DNA from: Clostridia bacterium
Lineage (GTDB): Bacteria; UBA6262; WVXT01; JAUXBS01
Direction: 5' to 3'
Assembly: GCA_030618495.1 (NCBI GenBank)
Contig: JAUXDE010000082.1
Location: forward strand, 1 to 8,177
Length of the DNA stretch: 8,177 nt
The notes beneath the pieces were generated by a model that worked only from the letters and a program-made list of their open reading frames with translations, was not told where the DNA came from and made no database searches. The translations under genes and the position numbers were made by a program. Below, piece by piece: positions 1 through 6,759 of this stretch (its first letter is position 1; each line of letters opens with the position of its first letter).

Positions 1-758
1 TATGAAAAATGATATTTCTTCACATTTTTCAAAAAGATGTCTTTTTTAAAACCGGAGATTAAATACCAATCTATAAGCATTATCATTACAGGAAATGTTA
101 CTGCAATTTCCTTGCTCATAAGTGATAGAATAAGAAAAAGTATTGAAAATAAATATATGTGAAACCTCTTTTCTGTCACATACCTGACAAATAGTATTAT
201 GCCCGACAAATAGAAACACGTTGCCATAAGCACAGATCTCTGCCAGATATAATTAACAGCTTCTGAATTTATTGGATGTACTGCAAATAACAGGGAAACA
301 AAAAAAGCAATTCTATATTCCATGTTTCCCGGCGCATCTTCATTACCTTTATCAATTCTAAACAACATAATTATTAGCAAATAAACCAGTATTGAATTCA
401 CACTGTGAAAAAATATACCAACTATATGATACCCGGTCACATTAAGCCCACCGAGCCAATAATTAACAGCAAAAGAAGCCACCGTAAGAGGCCTGTATCC
501 CTTGCCCATTCTTTGAGTACTGCTGATAACAGGCCTGGTGAATAATAATGGGATATTCTTTAGACTTCTTATCAGGTTATTCTCTACTATAATCGTTACA
601 TCATCATAAACAAAAGCATTCTTAAGGGAATTTGAATATACCGCGAGACAGGCAATAGTAACAAGTAAAATATGATAATATTTTATTTTCCGGATTTTTT
701 TCCCGTATGACTTATTGATAGTACCTTGATTACGAAATTCTTTATTTTGCTTGTTCAT
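1..758 (-). CDS. TMTC/DUF1736-like multi-pass membrane protein, probable GT-C glycosyltransferase (3' end missing)
   Basis: I translated this leftward frame by hand: 252 codons from ATG at 758-756 with no stop before the window edge, so the C-terminal part is missing. A basic N-terminus (about residues 1-27) is followed by a hydrophobic helix (28-43), then FVYDD at 49-53 with paired aspartates in the first extracytoplasmic loop. Next come GYRPLT (87-92), a helix near 110-133, HPINSEAVNYIWQRS (161-175) and LMSKEIAVTFP (213-223). This set of motifs is typical of the TMTC/DUF1736 proteins, which are GT-C fold enzymes usually carrying C-terminal TPR repeats; eukaryotic members are O-mannosyltransferases. 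Bacterial substrates are largely unknown, so the donor and acceptor are not assigned. The start lies 17 bp after the maf stop, with only a weak Shine-Dalgarno (AAGCGAG), suggesting the end of the same operon. The gene is visibly richer in A+T and in ATA, TTA and AGA codons than its upstream neighbours. Confidence 0.8.
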   Translation of the reverse strand, partial: MNKQNKEFRNQGTINKSYGKKIRKIKYYHILLVTIACLAVYSNSLKNAFVYDDVTIIVENNLIRSLKNIPLLFTRPVISSTQRMGKGYRPLTVASFAVNYWLGGLNVTGYHIVGIFFHSVNSILVYLLIIMLFRIDKGNEDAPGNMEYRIAFFVSLLFAVHPINSEAVNYIWQRSVLMATCFYLSGIILFVRYVTEKRFHIYLFSILFLILSLMSKEIAVTFPVMIMLIDWYLISGFKKDIFLKNVKKYHFS

Positions 759-775
759 GATAGACTCGCTTATAG

Positions 776-1381
776 CTAAATGGACACCCCTAATTCAGCA
801 AGCATCTGCCTTAATCTTTCCACGGGCAGTCCTACCACATTATCATAAGGCCCGCTTATAAGCGTGACGAAAGCGTCGTCTTTTTCCTGTATACCGTACG
901 CTCCCGCCTTATCGAGATGCCTGGATGATGCTGATTCAATCTCCTGGTCGGATAATTTTTTCATCCTGACAACGCTCATCTCAAACCCGGTAAGCTTTTT
1001 GCCGCTCACAGTATCAACTACCCCAATGCCCGTAAACACATGATGCGTCGTACCGCTTAAGGTTTTCAACATGTTCCGCGCGTCTTCGGGCGTCCCGGGT
1101 TTTCCTACAATCTTCATGGGGTGGTCATCCTCTAAACCAGCGACCACTATGGTATCGGCTCCGACAACGAGGGCCTCACCGCAAAGCCCCTGCGCTAAAA
1201 TCTTCCCTGTCACGTCCTCCGCCTTATTCAAAGCAAGGTTCTTAACTATCACCTCAGGCTTAAGACTTTTGTCTATTCTTTCTTCCACATCGCTTCTTAT
1301 GACCTTAAATTCAAGGCCCAGGTCTTCTAAAATCTTTTTCCTTCTAACGGACGCCGAAGCAAGTATTATTGTTTTTGTCAT
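776..1381 (-). CDS. maf: Maf-family nucleoside triphosphate pyrophosphatase (probably dTTP/UTP type)
   Basis: A 201-residue protein of normal Maf length. The N-terminal LASASVRRKKIL (7-18) is the Maf phosphate-binding signature with SxRR at 11-14. GADT at 74-77 supplies the catalytic aspartate (D76), KPGTPEDA follows at 94-101, DKAGAYGIQ lies at 157-165 and NVVGLP at 181-186. The K/Q pair in the AGAYGIQ motif is characteristic of the YhdE subgroup, which hydrolyses dTTP, UTP and some modified pyrimidine nucleotides to monophosphate plus pyrophosphate in the cytoplasm; older names call it a septum formation inhibitor. The loop before KPGTPEDA (about 81-93) looks about five residues longer than in E. 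coli YhdE as I recall it. The ATG overlaps the TGA of the upstream mgtC-family gene (ATGA), and no strong ribosome-binding site is seen, so translation is probably coupled. Exact substrate preference is inferred. Confidence 0.93.
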   Translation of the reverse strand: MTKTIILASASVRRKKILEDLGLEFKVIRSDVEERIDKSLKPEVIVKNLALNKAEDVTGKILAQGLCGEALVVGADTIVVAGLEDDHPMKIVGKPGTPEDARNMLKTLSGTTHHVFTGIGVVDTVSGKKLTGFEMSVVRMKKLSDQEIESASSRHLDKAGAYGIQEKDDAFVTLISGPYDNVVGLPVERLRQMLAELGVSI

Positions 1382-2040
1382 TCACACTTCACTTTCCTGA
1401 CACCGTCAACATCGGCAAGTTTTTTCGTAATATCTTCGCTCACGTTTTTCTTTTTAAACTTAACGGTGGCAAATATCTCCAGGGTGCCTTTTTCCTTGTC
1501 TTTTTCCAGGCTGAAACTCTTTATTTCGCCTTTTACTTCATTGATAATTGATTTTATCGTTCCTATCAATGCGTCCTTCTCAACCGCCGATATTGATATA
1601 TTATTATACCAGTTCCTGTTTAACAGCGGCTCGACTTTCTCAAGCAGGGTTAAAATTAAAATTGCCACTGCCGTAGCCGCAAAACCTATTTTATACAAAC
1701 CGGCGCCGACAGCCATACCGATACTCGCCACGGTCCAGACACTTGCAGCCGTCGTCAAACCCTTCATCGTAAACCTGGACTTCATAATGGTTCCCGCACC
1801 GATGAAGCCAATACCCGTAATTATCTGCGCGGCTATCCTGGAAGGGTCAACGTCAGCCTTACTGCCGTATATGAACCACATGTACTGTGATACAATCATA
1901 AACATCGTAGAACCCAGGCCGACGAGCGCGTGAGTCCTCAGTCCTGCCGACCTGGACCTTATCTCCCTTTCAAGCCCGATAATACCCCCGAAAACAGCGG
2001 ACAACAACAACCTGACAACAATTTCCGTTTCTGTAATCAT
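1378..2040 (-). CDS. MgtC/SapB-family inner-membrane protein
   Basis: A 220-residue protein. The N-terminal part has about five hydrophobic segments (roughly 8-24, 36-55, 68-86, 97-114 and 117-133) with family signatures GLERE (22-26), RTHALV (35-40), GIGFIGAGTI (76-85) and GLTTAASVW (94-102). Residues about 145-220 form a soluble basic/acidic domain resembling the ACT-like C-terminal domain of long MgtC proteins. MgtC is linked to growth in low magnesium and to survival in macrophages in Salmonella, where it acts on the F-type ATPase, but most environmental homologues have no proven function and it is not a proven Mg2+ importer. A good Shine-Dalgarno (AAGGAG) lies about 7 nt before the ATG. 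The gene follows birA by 36 bp and overlaps maf by 4 bp. No magnesium-sensing leader is visible in the short upstream gap, so operon-level control is more likely. Confidence 0.9.
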   Translation of the reverse strand: MITETEIVVRLLLSAVFGGIIGLEREIRSRSAGLRTHALVGLGSTMFMIVSQYMWFIYGSKADVDPSRIAAQIITGIGFIGAGTIMKSRFTMKGLTTAASVWTVASIGMAVGAGLYKIGFAATAVAILILTLLEKVEPLLNRNWYNNISISAVEKDALIGTIKSIINEVKGEIKSFSLEKDKEKGTLEIFATVKFKKKNVSEDITKKLADVDGVRKVKCE

Positions 2041-2076
2041 AATCTTTCTCCTTATAGCCTCAAAAATAGCGGTAAT

Positions 2077-2817
2077 TTATGTCACAGAGCTAAGCACTTT
2101 TATATCACCGGCAAGAACCGTTATTCTCTTTCCGTTTGATTCCATTTCCAAAGCGCCGTCCTCACGAATACCGGTAACCACCCCCTCGACTTTTCCTTCA
2201 TCACGTTCAATGATAACCCTTTTGCCTGTCATCACCGACAGCTCCCTGCACTTTTCCCATACGGGGCCGATACCGCTTTCGGTGAAAACATGATAATAGT
2301 TCTCAAACTGTCTCAATATTTCCCTTAAAAGACTTTCAACGGAAATCATCCTGCCCGTAATCCCCAAGAGTGAAGCCGCCGGAATCTCTTTCTTATCAAC
2401 CGTATTGTTCACATTAATACCTACACCTATTATTACATGATCAACTTTTCTTTTTTTGAAACTTGCCTCGGTCAGTATCCCGCTGACTTTCTTACAGTCA
2501 TCCTTTTTGCCTATGAAAACAATATCGTTAGGCCATTTTATTCCCAGTTTAACACCGCAAAATATTTTAATCGCATCAACCACGGCTACGCCCGCAAGCA
2601 TGGTCAGCTTCGGCGCGTCCGCCGGGGAAATATCCGGGTAAATGAGCATTGAAAACCAAAGTCCGCCTTTTGGTGAAAGCCACTCCCTTCCGAAACGGCC
2701 CTTCCCGCCGCTCTGGCTGTCCGCAACCACAACAATCCCTTCCGGGGCATTCCGCCCGGCAAGTTCTCTTGCCTTATCCTGCGTTGAACCTATTTCTTTA
2801 AATTTATATATTTTCAT
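2077..2817 (-). CDS. birA: Biotin--[acetyl-CoA carboxylase] ligase, monofunctional (no HTH)
   Basis: A 246-residue cytoplasmic enzyme that makes biotinyl-AMP and transfers biotin to the conserved lysine of biotin carboxyl carrier protein. Visible motifs are GSTQDKA (10-16), the adenylate-binding GGKGRFGREW (37-46), KWPNDI (94-99), SGILTEA (112-118) and GVGINVN (131-137). A C-terminal SH3-like BPL_C domain spans about 196-242. The protein starts directly with the catalytic domain, so it lacks the winged-helix DNA-binding domain of bifunctional E. coli BirA and should not act as a biotin repressor (group I ligase). The ATG is 2 bp after the nadC TAA, implying tight translational coupling. No biotin-synthesis genes are present in the window, so biotin supply cannot be judged here. 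Confidence 0.95.
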   Translation of the reverse strand: MKIYKFKEIGSTQDKARELAGRNAPEGIVVVADSQSGGKGRFGREWLSPKGGLWFSMLIYPDISPADAPKLTMLAGVAVVDAIKIFCGVKLGIKWPNDIVFIGKKDDCKKVSGILTEASFKKRKVDHVIIGVGINVNNTVDKKEIPAASLLGITGRMISVESLLREILRQFENYYHVFTESGIGPVWEKCRELSVMTGKRVIIERDEGKVEGVVTGIREDGALEMESNGKRITVLAGDIKVLSSVT

Positions 2818-2819
2818 CC

Positions 2820-3689
2820 TTATTTTTTTATTTTAGTTTTTATATCCAGGCTGATATCAAGCGCCTTAACCGAATGCGTCAACGCGCCGACCGATATCCT
2901 TTCAACCCCCAGTTTCGCAATTTCCCTGATATTCTTAATATCCACCATGCCTGAAACCTCAATAGCGCATTTTCCGTTTACCAGCTTGACCGCCTTCTTC
3001 AATTCACTAATGCTCATGTTATCAAGCATAACTATATCCACATCCTTATCCAGCGTCTCCTTCAGTTCATTCAGGTCCCTAACCTCCACCTCAACAAGCA
3101 TCTTTTCAGGCAATTTTTCCTTTAACCGGGACAGAATATCTTTAGAACCCGGCATCTTCAAATGGTTATCCTTCACCAGTACCATGTCCCACAAACCCAT
3201 CCTGTGATTATTGCCGCCGCCGCACTTAACGGCGTATTTTTCAAAATACCTGAGCGCCGGTGTTGTTTTCCTGGTATCAAAAATACCTGTTTTACCGGAA
3301 ACTTTTTCAACTTCCTCCACGTACTTACCGGTTAGCGTTGCAATACCCGAAAGCCTCTGCATGAAGTTAAGGGCAGTCCTTTCACCCATGAGGATTGCCC
3401 TGGCAATCCCGGAAACTTCGGCAACCGCGCATCCGGCGTTGACTTCAGCCCCGTCCTCCACGTTCCTGACAAATGAAAGCTCTTCGCGCCTGCCCCCGCA
3501 CTGCACCATGGAAAGCATGAACACTTCTTCGGCAACATCAAGGCCGCAAACGATACCGCGCTGCTTTACCGTAATCACGGCCTCCGCCATCTCATCCGGG
3601 GCCACGAACAGGTTAGTGGTTACGTCCCCTACCCCGAGGTCCTCCTCAAAAGCAAGCTTAATAATATTCCTTACTCTGTCAATATTCAT
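2820..3689 (-). CDS. nadC: Nicotinate-nucleotide pyrophosphorylase (carboxylating), quinolinate phosphoribosyltransferase
   Basis: A 289-residue enzyme of usual NadC length. It converts quinolinate and PRPP to nicotinate mononucleotide, CO2 and pyrophosphate, which is the entry of the de novo pathway into NAD. Key features are EEDLGVGDVTT (15-25), ERTALNF (103-109) with the substrate-binding arginine, DTRKTTP (138-144), the CGGGNNHR stretch (156-163), KDNH (173-176), the acidic VEVEV strand around E200, MLDN (221-224), and the phosphate-binding EVSG (244-247) and SVGALTHS (266-273) loops near the C-terminus. The second glycine of the common SGG loop is methionine (SGM); E. coli has SGN there as I recall it, so this is not a sign of inactivity. 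It starts 7 bp after uvrB. No nadA or nadB lies in the window, so the quinolinate source is elsewhere if the pathway is complete. Confidence 0.96.
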   Translation of the reverse strand: MNIDRVRNIIKLAFEEDLGVGDVTTNLFVAPDEMAEAVITVKQRGIVCGLDVAEEVFMLSMVQCGGRREELSFVRNVEDGAEVNAGCAVAEVSGIARAILMGERTALNFMQRLSGIATLTGKYVEEVEKVSGKTGIFDTRKTTPALRYFEKYAVKCGGGNNHRMGLWDMVLVKDNHLKMPGSKDILSRLKEKLPEKMLVEVEVRDLNELKETLDKDVDIVMLDNMSISELKKAVKLVNGKCAIEVSGMVDIKNIREIAKLGVERISVGALTHSVKALDISLDIKTKIKK

Positions 3690-3696
3690 ATATTTC

Positions 3697-5706
3697 TCAT
3701 TTTCTCTTAAGTTCGAATATCCTGTCCCTGAGTATTGCAGCCAACTCGAAATCCAGGTTATCCGCCGCTTCTTTCATCTGCTTCTTAAGGTCTCTGGTAA
3801 TCTGTGAAATATTCTTATCGGCAGTATAATTGTAACCGACTTCCCTTACAAGTTCATAACTCTTTCTCTTTACCCTGCTCGTAAGTTCATCGTATTCCTT
3901 GATATCCTTCTTTATGGACCTTGGCACTATATTATGCCTGCGGTTAAACTCCTCCTGTTTTTTCCTGCGTCTGTTCATCTCACTGATAGCCCTCTTCATT
4001 GAGCCTGTCATATTGTCAGCATACATTATCACCATGCCGTTAACGTTCCTTGCGGCCCTGCCGCATGTCTGTATCAGCGAGGTTTCCGAGCGCAGGAACC
4101 CTTCCTTGTCCGCATCCAGGATAGCAACCAGCGATACCTCCGGCAGGTCCAGCCCTTCCCGCAGCAGGTTGACACCCACAAGGCAGTCAAACTCACCCTT
4201 GCGAAGTTCCCTCAGAATATCCACCCTTTCAAGCGTTTTGATTCCTGAATGCAGGTACTTCACCTTCAGTCTCCTGTCTGTCAGAAAACCGGAAAGGTCT
4301 TCAGCCATGCGTTTTGTCAACGTTGTAACAAGTACTCTTTCCTTCTTTGCCGTTCTTTTTTCTATTTCCGCGATTAAGTCATCCACCTGCCCTTTAATCG
4401 GCCTAATCTCCACGAGCGGGTCAACAAGCCCGGTAGGCCTTATGACCTGTTCAACCACTCCAGGAGAGAGCGCCTTTCCCGTCTTCTTTCCAGGGTTAAC
4501 CTTGCTCTTGTTCAGTTCGTACTCGCGGGGAGTTGCGGAAACATACACCACCCTGGGAACAAGCTCTTCAAACTCTTCAAATTTAAGCGGCCTGTTGTCC
4601 ATGGCGGAAGGCAGTCTGAAACCAAAGTCAACCAGGGTCTTCTTCCTTGAGTGGTCACCGTTGTACATGCCGTTAAGCTGGGGCACGGTTACATGCGACT
4701 CGTCAATAATAAGCAAAAAATCATCCTTGAAAAAATCAATGAGACAGTACGGCCTCTGGCCCGGCTTCCGCCCCGACATGTGTCTTGAGTAATTCTCTAT
4801 ACCCTGGCAGTATCCAATTTCCTGCATCATCTCAATATCAAAATTCGTTCTCTGCTCAAGCCTCTGCGCCTCCAGGTACTTCTTTTGTTTTTCAAACTCA
4901 GCCAGCCGCTTCTTGAGCTCGGCCTTTATCAACCTGATTGCGCTTTTCATTTTATCCTCGGGCACGACGAAATGAGTCGCGGGAGAAATAACCACACTGT
5001 CCATCTGCGCTGTAGCCCTGCCGTTCAGTATATCAAACTCCGATATCCTCTCCACCCTGTCGCCTGACATCTCAATGCGGATACCCGTATCAAAGTAAGC
5101 GGGATGAACCTCAACGACATCACCCCTTACGCGGAATTTTCCCCTGTCAAGAACGGTATCGTTCCTGAGGTAGCGGATGTCAACCAGCCCGCCCAAAATA
5201 TCCTCCCTTGATATTTCCTGCCCTACCCTGACTTCCACAACCATCCGGCGATAATCCTCGGGAGACCCGAGCCCGTATATGCACGAAACGCTTGCCACGA
5301 TGATCACGTCATTCCTGCCCAGGAGCGAACTCGTCGCCTTCAGGCGCAGTTTGTCAATCTGTTCATTGATGGCAGAATCCTTTTCAATGTATGTATCCTT
5401 CTGCGGGATGTAAGCCTCAGGCTGGTAATAATCGTAGTAACTCACGAAATACTCCACCGCGTTTTCCGGAAAATATTCCTTAAACTCTGTGTAGAGCTGC
5501 GCCGTGAGAGTCTTGTTATGCGAAATCACGAGGGTAGGCTTGTTCACATTTGCAATAACGTTTGCCATCGTAAAAGTCTTGCCGCTGCCGGTTACGCCAA
5601 GCAGCACCTGGTGTTTGGCTTCCTTAAAAATCCCGGAAGTAAGCTTATCTATCGCATCAGGCTGGTCGCCTTTTGGCGCAAAAGCAGACTTTAATTTAAA
5701 TTCCAT
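3697..5706 (-). CDS. uvrB: UvrABC excinuclease subunit B
   Basis: A 669-residue protein that receives damaged DNA from UvrA, checks the lesion with its beta-hairpin and recruits UvrC for dual incision in nucleotide excision repair. Walker A is GVTGSGKT (37-44), the strand-separating beta-hairpin [12 protein letters not shown] is at 90-101, Walker B/DESH is at 335-338, motif III SATP is at 390-393, and helicase motifs V and VI appear as [14 protein letters not shown] (511-524) and QTCGRAARN (546-554). The C-terminal UVR domain for UvrC/UvrA contact occupies about 634-668. After YELNKS there is an extra basic segment of roughly 14 residues (about 402-415) relative to E. coli UvrB as I recall it. 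The ATG follows the surE stop by 26 bp, with AAGGA very close to the start and AGG further upstream. No SOS box was recognised immediately upstream, and expression is probably from the surE promoter. Confidence 0.98.
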   Translation of the reverse strand: MEFKLKSAFAPKGDQPDAIDKLTSGIFKEAKHQVLLGVTGSGKTFTMANVIANVNKPTLVISHNKTLTAQLYTEFKEYFPENAVEYFVSYYDYYQPEAYIPQKDTYIEKDSAINEQIDKLRLKATSSLLGRNDVIIVASVSCIYGLGSPEDYRRMVVEVRVGQEISREDILGGLVDIRYLRNDTVLDRGKFRVRGDVVEVHPAYFDTGIRIEMSGDRVERISEFDILNGRATAQMDSVVISPATHFVVPEDKMKSAIRLIKAELKKRLAEFEKQKKYLEAQRLEQRTNFDIEMMQEIGYCQGIENYSRHMSGRKPGQRPYCLIDFFKDDFLLIIDESHVTVPQLNGMYNGDHSRKKTLVDFGFRLPSAMDNRPLKFEEFEELVPRVVYVSATPREYELNKSKVNPGKKTGKALSPGVVEQVIRPTGLVDPLVEIRPIKGQVDDLIAEIEKRTAKKERVLVTTLTKRMAEDLSGFLTDRRLKVKYLHSGIKTLERVDILRELRKGEFDCLVGVNLLREGLDLPEVSLVAILDADKEGFLRSETSLIQTCGRAARNVNGMVIMYADNMTGSMKRAISEMNRRRKKQEEFNRRHNIVPRSIKKDIKEYDELTSRVKRKSYELVREVGYNYTADKNISQITRDLKKQMKEAADNLDFELAAILRDRIFELKRK

Positions 5707-5732
5707 ATCCTTAACCTAATGACAGCGCTACA

Positions 5733-6473
5733 CTATAATTTCCATTTTCTTAAAACATCAAGCGTCCCGTAATCGGTAAAATCCAGGGAAAGCGGTGTAA
5801 CAGAAACCTTTCTCCTGTTAATCGCCTCCATATCGCTTCCCGGGTCAAGCCGCCCCGAAGACCTTTCGGCGCTCAGCCAGTAATAAACACCGCCCTTGGG
5901 ATTGCGAAGTTCGGGTATTTTCTTGCCGTATATCCTTTTCCCCTGGTACGTGATGGCAGTGCCTTTAATCTTTCCGTATGGCAGGTCGGGTACATTTACG
6001 TTAAGATATGTTTTCTTTGGCAGTTTATTTTTCTTAAGTCTTCCCGCGATTTTTACCGCAAGCCTCCCTGCTGATTCATAGTTATCCCTACCCTTCAGAG
6101 CCAGTGAAACCGCGAACGATGGTATCCCCAGCATGCACCCTTCCATAGCGCCGCCAACAGTACCCGAGTAGCCCGTATCGTCGCCAAGATTGGCGCCTGC
6201 ATTTATTCCTGAAATAACCATGTCCACTTTTTTCTTCATAACAAGAATCACCCCGAGGCGAACGCAGTCCGTGGGAGTTCCGTTTACTATATACGTATTC
6301 TTTTCAAGCCGTTGAAGCTTTAACGGTTCGTTAAGGGTCATTGCATGCGATGCGCCGCTCTGCTCCATCTCAGGTACAACCGTAAAAACATCCCCCATTT
6401 CCGAAATGCTCTCCACAAGAACCCTCAGTCCTTTACTGTGAATACCGTCATCGTTGGTTATCAGAATCCTCAT
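5733..6473 (-). CDS. surE: 5'/3'-nucleotidase SurE
   Basis: A 246-residue metal-dependent phosphatase that removes phosphate from nucleoside monophosphates and acts in nucleotide-pool and stress survival functions. The N-terminal MRILITNDDGIHSKG carries the metal ligands D8 and D9. S39 in the QSGASH stretch and N91 in SGINAG (88-93) complete the metal site known from Thermotoga maritima and E. coli SurE. NGTPTDCV (64-71) and DTGYSGTVGGAMEG (99-112) are further family signatures. The C-terminal part contains YYWLS (202-206) and SVTPLSLDFTDYG, typical of the dimerising and substrate-covering tail. The start is supported by a clear AAAGGTGG ribosome-binding site about 5 nt upstream and by alignment with the canonical MRIL(V/I)TNDDG start. 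It is the first gene of the leftward run, facing the divergent flavoprotein gene across 286 bp. Confidence 0.97.
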   Translation of the reverse strand: MRILITNDDGIHSKGLRVLVESISEMGDVFTVVPEMEQSGASHAMTLNEPLKLQRLEKNTYIVNGTPTDCVRLGVILVMKKKVDMVISGINAGANLGDDTGYSGTVGGAMEGCMLGIPSFAVSLALKGRDNYESAGRLAVKIAGRLKKNKLPKKTYLNVNVPDLPYGKIKGTAITYQGKRIYGKKIPELRNPKGGVYYWLSAERSSGRLDPGSDMEAINRRKVSVTPLSLDFTDYGTLDVLRKWKL

Positions 6474-6533
6474 TTTCCACCTTTCAAGTGTGGTGCTTCT
6501 AACATATCTTTACATATGCTGGAAGTAATTTGC

Positions 6534-6548
6534 AGGGGTCTGACCCCT
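6534..6548. repeat. 15-bp palindrome AGGGGTC-T-GACCCCT
   Basis: A perfect inverted repeat with 7-bp arms around a single base in an otherwise AT-rich spacer. On the surE side it falls a few bases downstream of the proposed -10 box, so it would lie at the very start of the surE mRNA or act as an operator. GGGGTC/GACCCC palindromes followed by an A or T run occur repeatedly in some bacterial genomes as small repeat elements; I recall this pattern but cannot check it here. No transposase is present nearby. Confidence 0.6.
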
Positions 6549-6553
6549 TTTTC

Positions 6554-6637
6554 ACTATAATATAAACATTATCACTTAAAATCAATTAAAATATTGAATA
6601 ATGAATAACCGTTACTGAAACTGTTTTTCATATAAAT
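6554..6637. repeat. Diverged direct repeat, copy 1 (upstream of the flavoprotein gene)
   Basis: About 84 bp of AT-rich spacer that aligns in the same orientation with 8028-8100. Two blocks stand out: 6560-6576 equals 8034-8050 (17 identical bases), and 6583-6605 matches 8063-8085 with one mismatch. The final 10 bases (6628-6637) equal 8091-8100. Copy 1 lacks 6 bp present between the first two blocks of copy 2 and has about 17 extra bases before the last block. The two copies bracket the flavoprotein gene and its terminator. The block also includes the proposed surE promoter on the minus strand. Confidence 0.75.
6557..6585 (-). promoter_or_regulatory. Candidate sigma70-type promoter for the surE-led operon
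   Basis: On the minus strand TTGATT (6585-6580) is followed after 17 bp by TATTAT (6562-6557). The predicted start of transcription would be near 6550, leaving a leader of roughly 75 nt before the surE ATG that contains the GGGGTC palindrome. Spacing is ideal and the boxes match consensus at four and five positions, but the surrounding DNA is so AT-rich that chance matches are likely. Confidence 0.45.
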
Positions 6638-6694
6638 AACCTTCCTTTAATAATTATATTATGAGAACTTTTATTTTGCATCCGTTTTTTTTAC

Positions 6695-6723
6695 TTGTTT
6701 TTTCTATTTAAATTTACTATAAT
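6695..6723 (+). promoter_or_regulatory. Candidate sigma70-type promoter for the flavoprotein gene
   Basis: TTGTTT at 6695-6700, a 17-bp spacer, and TATAAT at 6718-6723, which is a perfect -10 box. Transcription would begin near 6730, giving a leader of about 30 nt that carries the ribosome-binding site. It lies downstream of repeat copy 1, in the only available spacer for this rightward gene. The match is good, though AT-richness lowers specificity. Confidence 0.55.
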
Positions 6724-6742
6724 AATAAACTATATATTTCTG

Positions 6743-6750
6743 AAAGGGGA
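6743..6750 (+). promoter_or_regulatory. Ribosome-binding site fixing the TTG start of the flavoprotein gene
   Basis: AAAGGGGA lies 9 nt before the TTG at 6760-6762. No ATG or GTG in this frame is placed as well, and the protein family begins close to the PIIQGGMG motif, which sits 15 residues after this TTG. The spacing therefore supports TTG as the true initiation codon. Confidence 0.7.
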
Positions 6751-6759
6751 AAAACTAAA

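Noticed and set aside
1466-1933. Rightward hydrophobic open frame of 155 codons opposite the mgtC-family gene
   Set aside because: Its hydrophobicity mirrors the membrane gene on the other strand. There is no ribosome-binding site or motif, and MgtC signatures on the minus strand are clear.
2041-2076. Possible riboswitch or magnesium-sensing leader before the mgtC-family gene
   Set aside because: Only 36 bp separate it from birA, too short for a known magnesium leader, and it is explained by a ribosome-binding site.
3211-3807. Rightward open frame of 198 codons opposite nadC and the end of uvrB
   Set aside because: It crosses the junction of two well-supported leftward genes and has low-complexity shadow composition with no family resemblance.
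3899-4792. Long rightward open frame of 297 codons opposite uvrB
   Set aside because: It is antisense to highly conserved UvrB helicase motifs. The translation is rich in S, T, P and L with no recognisable motif, as expected for the complement of a GC-biased gene.
6534-6555. Rightward terminator formed by the GGGGTC palindrome and the following T run
   Set aside because: The hairpin with TTTTT looks terminator-like on the plus strand, but no rightward gene lies upstream, and the stem with a usable loop is only about 5 bp. I list it as a palindrome instead.
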